Positions 19,665 through 27,969 of a DNA stretch of 64,000 nucleotides are shown here, in pieces. Source of the stretch: Enterococcus cecorum (lineage in GTDB: Bacteria; Bacillota; Bacilli; Lactobacillales; Enterococcaceae); the NCBI RefSeq assembly GCF_023221775.1, contig NZ_JAKUDS010000002.1, forward strand, positions 1 to 64,000, written 5' to 3'. Positions within the stretch are counted from its first letter, which is position 1, and each line of letters starts with the position of its first letter. The notes below the pieces were generated by a model, which did not search any database, was not told the origin of the DNA, and worked only from the letters and a program-made list of their open reading frames with translations. A program made the translations under genes and the position numbers.

Positions 19665-20384
19665 ATGCGTTTAGATAAGTATTTAGCAGACATGCAAATC
19701 GGCTCGAGAAAAGAAGTGAAAGCTTTTATTAAAAAAGGGCTTGTCACAGTGAATGAGCAAGTCATTAAAAGTGATAAATTTCAGGTTGATGAAACGAAAG
19801 ATATCGTCAAGTTTGAAGAAGAGGTGATCCGTTATCAAAAGGAGTTTTACTACTTATTGAACAAACCTCAAGGCGTCATTTCAGCAACGATTGATGATTA
19901 TGAAGAAACGGTGTTGGATTTGTTTAGTGATGAAGACTACCGAGAAGATTTATTCCCGGTGGGACGGTTGGACAAAGACACAGAAGGATTATTATTGATT
20001 ACCAATGATGGTGTGTTATCACATCGTTTGTTATCACCTAAACGTCATGTACCAAAAGAGTATTACGTGGAAGTTGAAGGATGCTTGACGAAAGAAGATC
20101 AAGAGAAGATAGCTGCTGGGTTAAAGATAGATGGCGGGGAAATTTGTTTGCCTGCAGAGTTGAAAATTCTTGCTGTAGATGAATCTAGCCAGTGTTCTAG
20201 CGCTCAATTGATTTTACATGAGGGGAAATTTCATCAAGTGAAACGAATGATGCAAGCTTGTGGAAAAGAGGTCACCTACTTACAAAGAATTCGTATGGGC
20301 AATCTAACTTTACCAGAGGATCTCTCTTTAGGTGAATATCGTGCGTTAACTGCTGAGGAATTAACATTATTGCAACAAAAATAG
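19665..20384 (+). CDS. RsuA-family 16S rRNA pseudouridine synthase
   Basis: A 239-residue enzyme: an N-terminal S4 RNA-binding domain (about 1-48, MRLDKYLADMQIGSRKEVKA) is followed by the pseudouridine synthase domain with PVGRLDKDTEGLLLITNDG, catalytic Asp103. The size and the S4 plus short catalytic domain match the RsuA/RluE/RluF group, probably acting on 16S rRNA; the exact target is not provable here. It is 10 bp downstream of the flippase gene, so the two are likely co-transcribed. A 13-bp-stem terminator follows. Confidence 0.9.
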   Translation: MRLDKYLADMQIGSRKEVKAFIKKGLVTVNEQVIKSDKFQVDETKDIVKFEEEVIRYQKEFYYLLNKPQGVISATIDDYEETVLDLFSDEDYREDLFPVGRLDKDTEGLLLITNDGVLSHRLLSPKRHVPKEYYVEVEGCLTKEDQEKIAAGLKIDGGEICLPAELKILAVDESSQCSSAQLILHEGKFHQVKRMMQACGKEVTYLQRIRMGNLTLPEDLSLGEYRALTAEELTLLQQK

Positions 20385-20393
20385 ACAGAATGT

Positions 20394-20434
20394 GAGCTAT
20401 GTAAAGATAGGCCTTTGCATGGCTCTTGATTTTT
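20394..20434 (+). terminator. Terminator after the RsuA-type gene
   Basis: GAGCTATGTAAAG (20394-20406) pairs over 13 bp with CTTTGCATGGCTC (20413-20425), with two G-T pairs, followed by TTGATTTTT. Confidence 0.8.
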
Positions 20435-20453
20435 AAGCAAAAAATTCTATAAT
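20426..20453 (+). promoter_or_regulatory. Sigma-A promoter of the M23 peptidase gene
   Basis: TTGATT (20426-20431) and a perfect TATAAT (20448-20453) are spaced by 16 bp. The -35 box overlaps the T tract of the preceding terminator. Confidence 0.65.
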
Positions 20454-20497
20454 TAAAGTTACGTTATCAAAATATGGAAAAGATTGGAGCGTATTCA

Positions 20498-21523
20498 TTG
20501 AAATTAAATAAACTATCATTTGTACTTATTGGTGCTAGTCTATTTCTAATGTCAAGTCCAGTATTTGCAAGTGAACTAGATCAACAAATTAAACAAAATC
20601 AATCACAGTTGACTCAAACACATCAACAAGAACAAGATTTTATGAAACAAATTCAAGATTTTATCAATCAAATGAATGATAATCAGGCGCAAGAAGAACG
20701 ATTTAAAAAGGCTGTAGTGAAAGAAGAACTTGCTTATCAAGAAGTAAAAGACAAAATAGCTAGCTTAAATAAAGAGTATAAAAAATTGTCAAAACAAGAA
20801 GATGAGTCTCTAACGGCAAAACAACTTGAGAAAAAGACAAATAAGTTAATTGATTTAAAAGATGAGGTTCGCTTACTTGAAAGAGAAGCCGAAAAATATC
20901 CAAATCTAATTAAAAATTTTCAATCAAGTGTTGATTATTATCAACAACAACGTGTCATTTGTGAGGCGAATCAAGCCATCTTAACTGCAAAACTGAAAGA
21001 TGTAACTAATAAGAGTTCGCAATTACAGCATGCGTTAAAAGATTTACAGGCAAAGAAAGCGGAGGAAGACCAAGAAAAAGCTCGTCAAGCAGCCAAAGAA
21101 GCCGAAGCCAAAGTTACTGGTTTTGCTTCTCCATTGGAAACCCCGTTAGTCGTTTCGAGTGGATTTGGTAGTCGTGAAGATCCAAATGGCAAATCTGGCA
21201 CTCAGCATGATGGAATCGACTTGCCAGGTAATTTAAATCAAAAAGTAATGGTTGCTCGTGCTGGTCAAGTCGTGACAACTGGTAGTCATCCAAGCGCTGG
21301 TAACTTTATCATTGTGAAACATGATAATGGCTATTATAGTTATTACCTACATCTAAATGAAATATTGGTAAAAGCCGGAGAAACGGTGCTTTTGGGGCAA
21401 ACAATTGGTAAAATGGGTACAACGGGTAATTCAACTGGTGTTCACTTACATTTTGGCTTAGCGAAAACACCTAACTGGCAAGAGTTTGTCGATCCCGCCT
21501 ATGCCCTGGGATTGAAAAAATAA
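20498..21523 (+). CDS. Secreted M23 peptidase with N-terminal coiled coil (EnvC/PcsB-like layout)
   Basis: The start is set at TTG 20498, 8 nt after GGAG (20486-20489). It gives a clean signal peptide (MKLNKLSFVLIGASLF..., cleavage after VFA), which the longer frame from ATG 20474 would spoil. The mature protein of about 317 residues has a long charged, Gln/Lys/Glu-rich coiled coil (about 25-205) and then a lysostaphin-type M23 domain (about 215-335) with zinc ligands in QHDGIDLPG and HLHFGLA, and the linking SGFGSREDP and GNFIIVKHDNGYYSYY motifs. Such proteins are peptidoglycan endopeptidases or their activators, often gated by a divisome partner through the coiled coil. It is monocistronic. 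Confidence 0.9.
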   Translation: MKLNKLSFVLIGASLFLMSSPVFASELDQQIKQNQSQLTQTHQQEQDFMKQIQDFINQMNDNQAQEERFKKAVVKEELAYQEVKDKIASLNKEYKKLSKQEDESLTAKQLEKKTNKLIDLKDEVRLLEREAEKYPNLIKNFQSSVDYYQQQRVICEANQAILTAKLKDVTNKSSQLQHALKDLQAKKAEEDQEKARQAAKEAEAKVTGFASPLETPLVVSSGFGSREDPNGKSGTQHDGIDLPGNLNQKVMVARAGQVVTTGSHPSAGNFIIVKHDNGYYSYYLHLNEILVKAGETVLLGQTIGKMGTTGNSTGVHLHFGLAKTPNWQEFVDPAYALGLKK

Positions 21524-21529
21524 AAGTAA

Positions 21530-21571
21530 AAAGCGTAGTTCAACTCATTTGTGAATTGAAATACGCTTTTT
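21530..21571. terminator. Terminator between convergent M23 peptidase and EIIBC genes
   Basis: AAAGCGTA (21530-21537) pairs with TACGCTTT (21562-21569). An A run on the left and a T run on the right make it usable from both directions. Confidence 0.8.
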
Positions 21572-21604
21572 TTGTTAGACTTGAACTTGGAGGCTTGGAT
21601 TAAA

Positions 21605-22612
21605 TTAGTATAAACCGAAGCTAAATAACCAAGCAATTAAAACTGAAATTGGCCCTGTTGCCATACGAGAGAATAATACAGCTGGCACCCCAACTTCAAC
21701 CGTTTCTTCCTCTGCTTCTGCAAGAGTTAAGCCTACAGGAACAAAGTCTGCACCGGCTTGAGCATTAATTGCAAATAATGCAGGGAGAGCCATAGCAGGT
21801 GGAATAGTCCCTTTACCAATTTCCACACCTAATAGAACACCAATAACTTGAGCGATAACAGCTCCAGGACCTAATACAGGGGATAATACCGGAATTGTAC
21901 ATATGAAAGCTAAAATAATTAATCCAATAATATTACCAGCTAGTGGTTTAACACCAGTTGCGATGATATTACCAATACCTGTATAGTTGATTAATCCAAC
22001 TAGCATACTAACAAATGCCATAAATGGTAGAATGTTTTTTATCGTAATATCAATTGTATCACGTCCAGCTTGATAGAATTTACCAACGACCTGACCAACA
22101 GCACGTCCTAATTTATTGATGAATCCTAATATACCTTTTTGATTATTATCACTAGATGTAGTTTCCTTTGTATCTTCTGTTTTTTCTACTGCATCTTCAA
22201 CAGGCGATACTTCTTGGATAGAGGCATCGGTAATTGATCCATCGTCCTCAACAACAGACAAATCTTTTAATGTAACTCCTGAGACAAAATTATACTCTTT
22301 AATATATTTAGCTAATGGTCCAGCTGGAGGAGTAGGATGGATGTTAATAGTCATAACATTCATTTTTGGATAAACGCCACATCTAGCAGTACCACCACAA
22401 TCTATTACTACTGCAATCATTTTTTCAGAATCAACTTTTTCTCTGAAACCATCAACAACTTCGGCATCTAGATGTTCAGCAATTACATTAGCGATAGGAT
22501 GAATCCCGCCACCAGTCACAGAAACAACTAATGTCTTTTCATCTGTTTTTTCTAACGTTAGAGGGCCTCCCCAGCCGTTTTTGCCTTTTGATACAACGAC
22601 TTTTTTAGACAT
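21605..22612 (-). CDS. srlE: PTS glucitol-family EIIBC component
   Basis: A 335-residue glucitol (Gut)-family EIIBC. The N-terminal EIIB part (about 1-120) has the phosphorylation region [12 protein letters not shown]; an acidic linker follows, and the C-terminal half is the first EIIC segment with about four membrane helices ([22 protein letters not shown] and onward). The start is ATG 22612, giving [16 protein letters not shown], directly behind AGGAGG; the longer frame to 22642 would begin inside the srlA end. It lies 17 bp after srlA. In this family EIIBC, EIIC and EIIA together import and phosphorylate a polyol. The symbol reflects the family, not proven sorbitol specificity. Confidence 0.9.
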   Translation of the reverse strand: MSKKVVVSKGKNGWGGPLTLEKTDEKTLVVSVTGGGIHPIANVIAEHLDAEVVDGFREKVDSEKMIAVVIDCGGTARCGVYPKMNVMTINIHPTPPAGPLAKYIKEYNFVSGVTLKDLSVVEDDGSITDASIQEVSPVEDAVEKTEDTKETTSSDNNQKGILGFINKLGRAVGQVVGKFYQAGRDTIDITIKNILPFMAFVSMLVGLINYTGIGNIIATGVKPLAGNIIGLIILAFICTIPVLSPVLGPGAVIAQVIGVLLGVEIGKGTIPPAMALPALFAINAQAGADFVPVGLTLAEAEEETVEVGVPAVLFSRMATGPISVLIAWLFSFGLY

Positions 22613-22629
22613 ATTCTTATCCTCCTTAT

Positions 22630-23145
22630 TTATTTCTTCCACATTAGTTTTGTAAGATATTCAGTAACGATACCACGAATGAGAATGACGATTAAACCTA
22701 CAATAAAGTATCTAACTGCTAAAGGAACTACAGATAGTCCTAAAGTAGTAATACCTGCAGAAATACCTGTCCAGACAAATAGTTCCCCAGCATTCGCATG
22801 TGGAAAAAGTCCAGTAATTGGATGAACGAACGAAACAGCAGCATCATAAAATGCAGGTTTTTGTTTTTCTTCTACAAATCGTCCAAACGTATAACACATT
22901 GGGTTTGTCATAAAAAATACTGCCAATAATGGGAATAAAGAATATCGAAGGATGATATTTTTTGTACATAATTTAGCAAATCTTTCCACTCTGTCCTCAC
23001 CAATTATAGCGATTAAAGCGTTTACAAATGTAAGTAATACAATAAGAGTAGGTAAAATTCCTGTGATTAGCCCTACTAAATTTTTACCACCAGCATTAAA
23101 AATTCCAATAAATCCTTCAGCTAGTTTAACTAAAAAATCCATCAT
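22630..23145 (-). CDS. srlA: PTS glucitol-family EIIC component
   Basis: A 171-residue membrane protein with about four or five hydrophobic segments, matching the separate EIIC2 subunit of glucitol PTS systems ([59 protein letters not shown]). Together with the EIIC part of the EIIBC protein it forms the transport channel. Two adjacent starts (ATG 23145 and 23142) lie behind AAGGAGA. Order on the minus strand: gutM, srlA, srlE. The EIIA subunit is encoded on the other strand at 25,084. Confidence 0.9.
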   Translation of the reverse strand: MMDFLVKLAEGFIGIFNAGGKNLVGLITGILPTLIVLLTFVNALIAIIGEDRVERFAKLCTKNIILRYSLFPLLAVFFMTNPMCYTFGRFVEEKQKPAFYDAAVSFVHPITGLFPHANAGELFVWTGISAGITTLGLSVVPLAVRYFIVGLIVILIRGIVTEYLTKLMWKK

Positions 23146-23208
23146 TCATCTCTCCTTATTTTTAGATTGTAACTAGATTATTTTTGCTACGTTCATCATT
23201 TATTAATT

Positions 23209-23556
23209 TCAAGGCATTAATAAACGCTTTTTTTCTTTTTTCTTGGTGATCTCGTTTAATACTATTTGGGATGATTTTCCGAGATGCTGAGTACAGTTTT
23301 TAAACTTTGCAAATATTGTACCTCCTTCCATTTTTCTGTACTCAATAATATTACCGTCTATATCTGTAGCAATAATTAATATAATTCCTGGACCTAGATT
23401 TAGTTTTGCTCTTACAATACCAACACCCATATGTCCAGATTTATGTTTTTTAACTTCTCTAATATTTTGCAAATAGTTTTTCGTCTGCCTTTTTGATAGA
23501 TAGAGTTGTAAGAACCACATTAAAATAAAAGGTAAAATATAAATCCAATACCTCAA
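23209..23556 (-). CDS. gutM: GutM-family glucitol operon activator
   Basis: A small protein of 115 residues starting with one membrane segment (LRYWIYILPFILMWFLQLYL), followed by a basic cytoplasmic part with KSGHMGVGIVRAKLNLGPGI. This matches the GutM/SrlM family that accompanies glucitol-type PTS genes. The start is placed at TTG 23556, 6-7 nt behind GGAGGAG; the frame could be extended to 23598, but that part has no ribosome-binding site. GutM is called an activator in enterobacteria; a direct DNA-binding role is doubtful for a membrane-anchored protein like this and its job may instead be linked to the transporter. Confidence 0.82.
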   Translation of the reverse strand: MRYWIYILPFILMWFLQLYLSKRQTKNYLQNIREVKKHKSGHMGVGIVRAKLNLGPGIILIIATDIDGNIIEYRKMEGGTIFAKFKNCTQHLGKSSQIVLNEITKKKEKKRLLMP

Positions 23557-23652
23557 AATATTCTCCTCCTTCCAAGTTATAAAAATTCTTCTAAGCAAAG
23601 ATTAGCATAATTGATTCGATATTAAAAGCCTAAATTGACAAAATACACACAC

Positions 23653-23755
23653 TTTCACAAATGTTAAGTTTGTGAAAATTATTCAATTAACGTTTGTGAA
23701 AGTTGATAAATCAACGTTTTTTTGTGTTGACTTTTGTGTTTCGTGAATTTATTCT
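23653..23755. promoter_or_regulatory. Divergent control region with inverted-repeat operators and promoter of the DRL-like gene
   Basis: TTTCACAAA (23653-23661) and TTTGTGAAA (23669-23677) form a perfect inverted repeat with a 7-bp spacer. A third half site TTTGTGAAA lies at 23693-23701, touching a second perfect dyad GTTGAT-AA-ATCAAC (23702-23715). Just to the right is a promoter, TTGACT (23727-23732), 17 bp, TATTCT (23750-23755), pointing to the plus-strand operon. The operators sit between the two divergent operons and are the obvious binding sites for the SorC-type regulator encoded at 25,469. Confidence 0.7.
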
Positions 23756-23809
23756 TGGGGTGTAACAAATGATAAATGCATTAACAAAAGTTTTTAGGAG
23801 GAAATCAAA

Positions 23810-25060
23810 ATGACAATTTATACTAAGTTATTGCAACGTGAAAAAGAACAAAATCCAATTAAAGTTGGTGTAATTGGTGCTGGACAAATGGGATATGGAA
23901 TGATTTCGCAAATCTCAACTATTCCAGGTATGGCCGTAACAGGAATTAGTGATATCCGATTAGAAAATGCACAACGAGCCGCAGACGCATATAATCGTAG
24001 TGCTACAACGAAAGTAAATATTTTGACTTCAACTGACTTAAGAGAAGTTATTCATTCACCAAATGTTGAGGTAATTGTTGATGCGACAGGTGTACCTGAA
24101 GTTGGTGCCCAAATTTCCTTAGAAACATTAATTGCAAAAAAACACCTTGTTCTCCTAAATGTAGAAGTTGATATCACAATCGGTCCTTTAATGAAGAAAT
24201 TATATGATGCAGCAGGCTTAGTTTATACTGGATCTGATGGTGATGAACCTGCAGCAACAGCACAAATGTTTGAATTTGCTAAAAGCATGGGGATGGAAGT
24301 ATTAGTTGCCGGTAAAGGTAAAAATAATGCTTTGAAAGTAAGCGCAAATCCAGATACAGCCGCTGAAGAAGCAAAATCTAAGAGAATGAATAGTCATATG
24401 TTAGCTGCATTCCAAGATGGTACAAAGACAATGGCGGAAATGAACTTATTATCAAATGCAATTGGATTTGTTCCTGATAAAGTTGGTATGCATGGTATCT
24501 CAGCTGACCTAGATGGAACAGTTAAAAATCTAGACTTAAAAGAAAACGGTGGGGTTCTTGATAAATTTGGTGTAGTTGAATATGTTGATGGTATTGCACC
24601 TGGCATTTTCTGTATTGTGAAAGGTCAAAATGAAGGTGTACAACATGAATTAAATTACTTAATGAAAAAAGGTGATCGTAATCACCATATCTTGTATCGT
24701 CCATTCCACTTATGTAGTTTAGAAACACCATTAACAATTGCTCGTGCAGTGTTAGAACATGATTATGCTATTGTTCCACTTGGTGCACCGATTTCAGAAA
24801 CTGTTGCAGTAGCTAAGAGAGATATTAAAGCAGGTGAACCTATTGATGGTATTGGAGGTTACTGTGTACGTGGCGTGTTAGAAACACATACAGATATGGT
24901 TAAAAATAATAATGTTCCAATCGGTTTAGTTGGCGGAAAATCTTATGCAAAACGAGATATTAAAAATGGTAGCTTCTTAACTTATGATGATATACAATTA
25001 GATGAAGAGACTACAGTTTATCGCTTACGTAAATTGCAGGATCAAACTTTCGCAAAATAA
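23810..25060 (+). CDS. COG4091 / DRL-like NAD(P)-dependent oxidoreductase with C-terminal SAF domain
   Basis: A 416-residue protein. The N-terminal Rossmann fold has GVIGAGQMGYGM at 20-31; a homoserine-dehydrogenase-like middle part contains VEVDITIGPLMKK, TGSDGDEPAA and VAGKGKNNALK; the C-terminal SAF domain (about 335-405) contains AVAKRDIKAGEPIDGIGGY. This architecture is that of COG4091. Known: one subgroup (DRL of Brucella) replaces DXR by turning 1-deoxyxylulose 5-phosphate into 2-C-methylerythritol 4-phosphate; other members have unknown reactions. Inference: here, next to a polyol PTS, it more likely oxidises or oxido-isomerises the imported polyol phosphate. Start ATG 23810 with AGGAGG at ideal distance. 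It is the first gene of a six-gene operon. Confidence 0.8.
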   Translation: MTIYTKLLQREKEQNPIKVGVIGAGQMGYGMISQISTIPGMAVTGISDIRLENAQRAADAYNRSATTKVNILTSTDLREVIHSPNVEVIVDATGVPEVGAQISLETLIAKKHLVLLNVEVDITIGPLMKKLYDAAGLVYTGSDGDEPAATAQMFEFAKSMGMEVLVAGKGKNNALKVSANPDTAAEEAKSKRMNSHMLAAFQDGTKTMAEMNLLSNAIGFVPDKVGMHGISADLDGTVKNLDLKENGGVLDKFGVVEYVDGIAPGIFCIVKGQNEGVQHELNYLMKKGDRNHHILYRPFHLCSLETPLTIARAVLEHDYAIVPLGAPISETVAVAKRDIKAGEPIDGIGGYCVRGVLETHTDMVKNNNVPIGLVGGKSYAKRDIKNGSFLTYDDIQLDEETTVYRLRKLQDQTFAK

Positions 25061-25083
25061 TATTATAAGCTAGGAGTGATTAT

Positions 25084-25452
25084 ATGGTTAAATCCCGTGT
25101 AATAGAGATTGGAGAATTTGCTGATTTTGATGACGTTGATGTTATAATTTTGTTCAACAATACATCTCCAGAAGGATTAAGAGAAGTATGTGTGATTCAC
25201 GAGTATGATGAAGAAATTACGCCAGATTCTTTTGATTTGTTAAAAGTTGGTAGCGTTGTCAAATTTGGCGATAACGAATATTCTGTTAAAGAGATTGGAA
25301 AAGTTGCCAATAGTACATTAAAAGAATTAGGACATGCATCATTTTATTTTGGATTGGCTGAAGATGATGAATTACTTCCTGGTTCAGTATTATTAGAACC
25401 GGCAGTAAAACCGACAATTAGTGTTGGGGATACAATCGAGTTTATTTATTAA
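25084..25452 (+). CDS. srlB: PTS glucitol-family EIIA component
   Basis: A 122-residue soluble EIIA of the Gut family, which takes phosphate from HPr and passes it to EIIB. The candidate phospho-His lies in CVIHEYDEEI (about residue 39); GHASFYFGLAEDDELLPGSVLL and the closing VGDTIEFIY are family-typical. It begins 23 bp after the oxidoreductase gene and ends 16 bp before the regulator gene. Its separation from the membrane subunits, which are on the opposite strand, means both halves of the divergon must be expressed for transport to work. Confidence 0.9.
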   Translation: MVKSRVIEIGEFADFDDVDVIILFNNTSPEGLREVCVIHEYDEEITPDSFDLLKVGSVVKFGDNEYSVKEIGKVANSTLKELGHASFYFGLAEDDELLPGSVLLEPAVKPTISVGDTIEFIY

Positions 25453-25468
25453 GAAATGGGGTGAGAGA

Positions 25469-26431
25469 ATGGCTTATTATGATGATCGCAGACTTTTAGT
25501 TGAAATTGCACAAATGTACTATGAGGAACGTGCTACTCAAGAAAAAATTGCAAAAAAATTTAATATTAGTCGTTCTCTCGTCTCAAAATATTTAACAAAA
25601 GCTAGAGATATTGGAATCGTTGAGGTTATTATTCACGATGAGAATTTACAGCCTTATCGTCTTTTGGAGGATAGGGCTAAAAATGCTTTTGGCTTGAAAG
25701 AAGTCATTTGTATTTCGCCAACTAATCAAAACTTACTAAAGAAAAAATTAGGTAGTGCTGCTGAAAAATACCTTTCCAGAGTAATTCAGGAAAATTCAAT
25801 TGTAGCAGTTTCTGCAGGAACTACTGTTAAAGAAGTTGCTAAGGCTTTTTCAAGTAAAATACAACTAAAATCTGTTACATTTATCCCTGCTGTAGGGGGA
25901 TTAGGGGTTGCACATACTGAATTCCAAGCGAATGTTATTTGTGATATTTTTGCTAAACAATCAGGAGCTAACTGTATAGAGCTTCATGCGCCTGTTGTGG
26001 TAGACACAGTTGAAGCAAAAAAAATCTTTATGGAACAAAAATATATTAAAGAAGGTTTTTCTTTAGCTAAGAGAGCCGACATTGCCATTGTAGGGATAGG
26101 TGGCTCACCAGTTTATTCTACAATGACACAATATTATATAAATGAAGAAGACGATGATTTCATTGAGGCAAATAAAGATATTGTTGGTGATATTTGCTAT
26201 AACTTTATTACTAAAGATGGAGAACTTTATCATTGTCCATGGAATGATCGTGTTTTAACTATTACATTAGAAGATTTAAAAAATATACCAAATGTCATTG
26301 CTGTAGCTGGAGGTAACGATCGAATAGAATCCATTTTCGCATGTATAAAAGGAAAAATTATTGATGTTTTAGTTACAGATGCTACAACATTGAAAAAATT
26401 ATTAAAAATGAAAGAGGATGTGAGTGATTAA
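25469..26431 (+). CDS. SorC/DeoR-type sugar-binding transcriptional regulator
   Basis: A 320-residue regulator: an N-terminal helix-turn-helix (about 15-50, RATQEKIAKKFNISRSLVSKYL) and a C-terminal SorC-type phosphosugar-binding domain (about 60-315) with VAVSAGTTVKEVA, IPAVGGLG and ADIAIVGIGG motifs. The start ATG 25469 follows GGGGTGAG; the frame is open upstream to 25421 but would overlap srlB. Its stop overlaps the next ATG (TAATG). The inverted repeats at 23653-23715 are the likely operators; the effector is probably a phosphorylated intermediate of the pathway. Confidence 0.87.
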   Translation: MAYYDDRRLLVEIAQMYYEERATQEKIAKKFNISRSLVSKYLTKARDIGIVEVIIHDENLQPYRLLEDRAKNAFGLKEVICISPTNQNLLKKKLGSAAEKYLSRVIQENSIVAVSAGTTVKEVAKAFSSKIQLKSVTFIPAVGGLGVAHTEFQANVICDIFAKQSGANCIELHAPVVVDTVEAKKIFMEQKYIKEGFSLAKRADIAIVGIGGSPVYSTMTQYYINEEDDDFIEANKDIVGDICYNFITKDGELYHCPWNDRVLTITLEDLKNIPNVIAVAGGNDRIESIFACIKGKIIDVLVTDATTLKKLLKMKEDVSD

Positions 26432-27270
26432 TGTTAGTCACGTCAAAAGAATTATTTAGATTAGCTGAAGAAGGTAAGTTTGCAATTCCAGCCACTAATT
26501 TTATTGATTTAGATTCTGCAAGAACATATGTCGATACTGCAGAAGAGTTAAAATTACCATTAATTCTAGCTTTTGCACAACAACATGAAGAATTTATTAG
26601 TTTAGAAGAAGCAGCATTAATTGGTAAATATTTAGCTGAGAAGAGTTCGATGCCTGTTGTTTTGCATTTGGATCATGGACAGGATTTTGACTTTATTAAA
26701 CGCGCCATTTCACTAGGTTTTAGTTCTGTCATGATTGATGCATCAAAAGACACTCTTGAAGAAAATATTAGAAAAACCAAAGAAGTAGTAGAGTATGCCC
26801 ATCAGCATGGAGTAGTTGTTGAAGCTGAAATTGGACATGTAGGTTCAAATCAAAGTTATGAAGATAAAAATGAAACCGATAGCATTTATACCGAAGTCGC
26901 TGATGCTAAATACTTTGCAGAACAAACAGGCGTAGACTCTTTAGCAGTATCCATTGGTACGGCGCATGGTTTGTATAAAGGCACACCAAAACTTAATTTT
27001 GAACGATTATTTGATATATATCAAGCAGTAGATATTCCTCTAGTTTTACATGGTGGCTCATCATCAGGTGATGCGAATTTGACTAAGTGTGTAGATAATG
27101 GCATCAGAAAGATTAATATTTTTACAGACTTTTTGAATGCTGCTTATTTAGAAATTAAGAAAGATAAAGCTAATGACTATGTTGAAATGAAAGCTGAAGC
27201 AAATACAGCGATGAAGGCTACATTACAAAGATATTTTGAAGTCTTTAAAACAAAACAAGTGGAGGTCTAG
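26431..27270 (+). CDS. Class II (zinc) aldolase of the FbaA/GatY/KbaY family
   Basis: A 279-residue class II aldolase. Zinc ligands and active-site motifs are visible: LHLDHGQDF (first His plus the catalytic Asp), EAEIGHVG, the His in SIGTAHGLYKG and the His in PLVLHGGSSSG; the phosphate loop NIFTDF follows. The family cleaves ketose (bis)phosphates to DHAP plus an aldehyde. The length is shorter than housekeeping fructose-bisphosphate aldolase and close to GatY/KbaY-type catabolic aldolases. It overlaps the regulator by 1 bp and lies 3 bp before the TIM-like gene, so its products are probably handled by that isomerase. Confidence 0.88.
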   Translation: MLVTSKELFRLAEEGKFAIPATNFIDLDSARTYVDTAEELKLPLILAFAQQHEEFISLEEAALIGKYLAEKSSMPVVLHLDHGQDFDFIKRAISLGFSSVMIDASKDTLEENIRKTKEVVEYAHQHGVVVEAEIGHVGSNQSYEDKNETDSIYTEVADAKYFAEQTGVDSLAVSIGTAHGLYKGTPKLNFERLFDIYQAVDIPLVLHGGSSSGDANLTKCVDNGIRKINIFTDFLNAAYLEIKKDKANDYVEMKAEANTAMKATLQRYFEVFKTKQVEV

Positions 27271-27273
27271 AGT

Positions 27274-27969
27274 ATGAGTAAAAGAAGATTAAGAGCACCA
27301 TTTTTTGTTGTAAATCCTAAGTTGTATTTATATGGGCAAAAAGCTTTAGAATTGGCAAAAGTGGCAGATGAATTAGCCGGAAAATATGATATTGATATAT
27401 TATTTACGGTTCAACATGCAGATAGTTATCTGATTAGCCAAAATACTAAAAATCTCATTTTGACTGCTCAGCATATGGATAGTTATACACCTGGAAGAGG
27501 TATGGGACATGTATTGCCTGAAAGCTTAGTAGAAGCAGGTATCCAAGCAGTATTTTTAAATCATGCTGAACATCCTTTACATGTTAGTGAATTAGCAAAA
27601 GTGATGAAGAGAGCTGACGATTTAGATCTAATTACGATTGTATGCGCAGATAGTTTTGCTGAAGCTCGTGCCATTGCTACTTTAAATCCTGATATCATGG
27701 TTTGCGAACCAACGGAATTAATTGGTACTGGACAATCTAGTGATATTGAATATATGAAAGAAACGAATCGAATTGTTAAAGAAATGAATCCATCAACACA
27801 AGTACTACAAGCAGCTGGAATTAGTACAGTAGATGATGTGTTGAAAGCGCTACGTTCGGGTGCGGAAGGAACAGGGGGCACAAGTGGTATTGTATGTGCT
27901 GATGACCCTATTCAAACCCTAAAAGATATGTTAGCGGCAGTGAATAAATATAGAGAGGAAGAAATGTAA
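27274..27969 (+). CDS. Triosephosphate-isomerase family protein, archaeal-like type
   Basis: A 231-residue TIM-barrel isomerase. The catalytic set is intact: Lys16 in VVNPKLY, His97 in FLNHAEH and Glu145 in VCEPTELIGTG, with the phosphate loop GAEGTGGTSG near 197-206. The motifs (NPK instead of NWK, NHAE, CEPTELIGTG) look like archaeal TIM and like the TIM paralogues that isomerise tetrulose phosphates in erythritol/threitol catabolism, rather than the glycolytic bacterial enzyme. GGAGG precedes ATG 27274. Whether it works on DHAP or on a tetrulose or pentulose phosphate is open. It overlaps yjbQ by 1 bp. Confidence 0.85.
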   Translation: MSKRRLRAPFFVVNPKLYLYGQKALELAKVADELAGKYDIDILFTVQHADSYLISQNTKNLILTAQHMDSYTPGRGMGHVLPESLVEAGIQAVFLNHAEHPLHVSELAKVMKRADDLDLITIVCADSFAEARAIATLNPDIMVCEPTELIGTGQSSDIEYMKETNRIVKEMNPSTQVLQAAGISTVDDVLKALRSGAEGTGGTSGIVCADDPIQTLKDMLAAVNKYREEEM

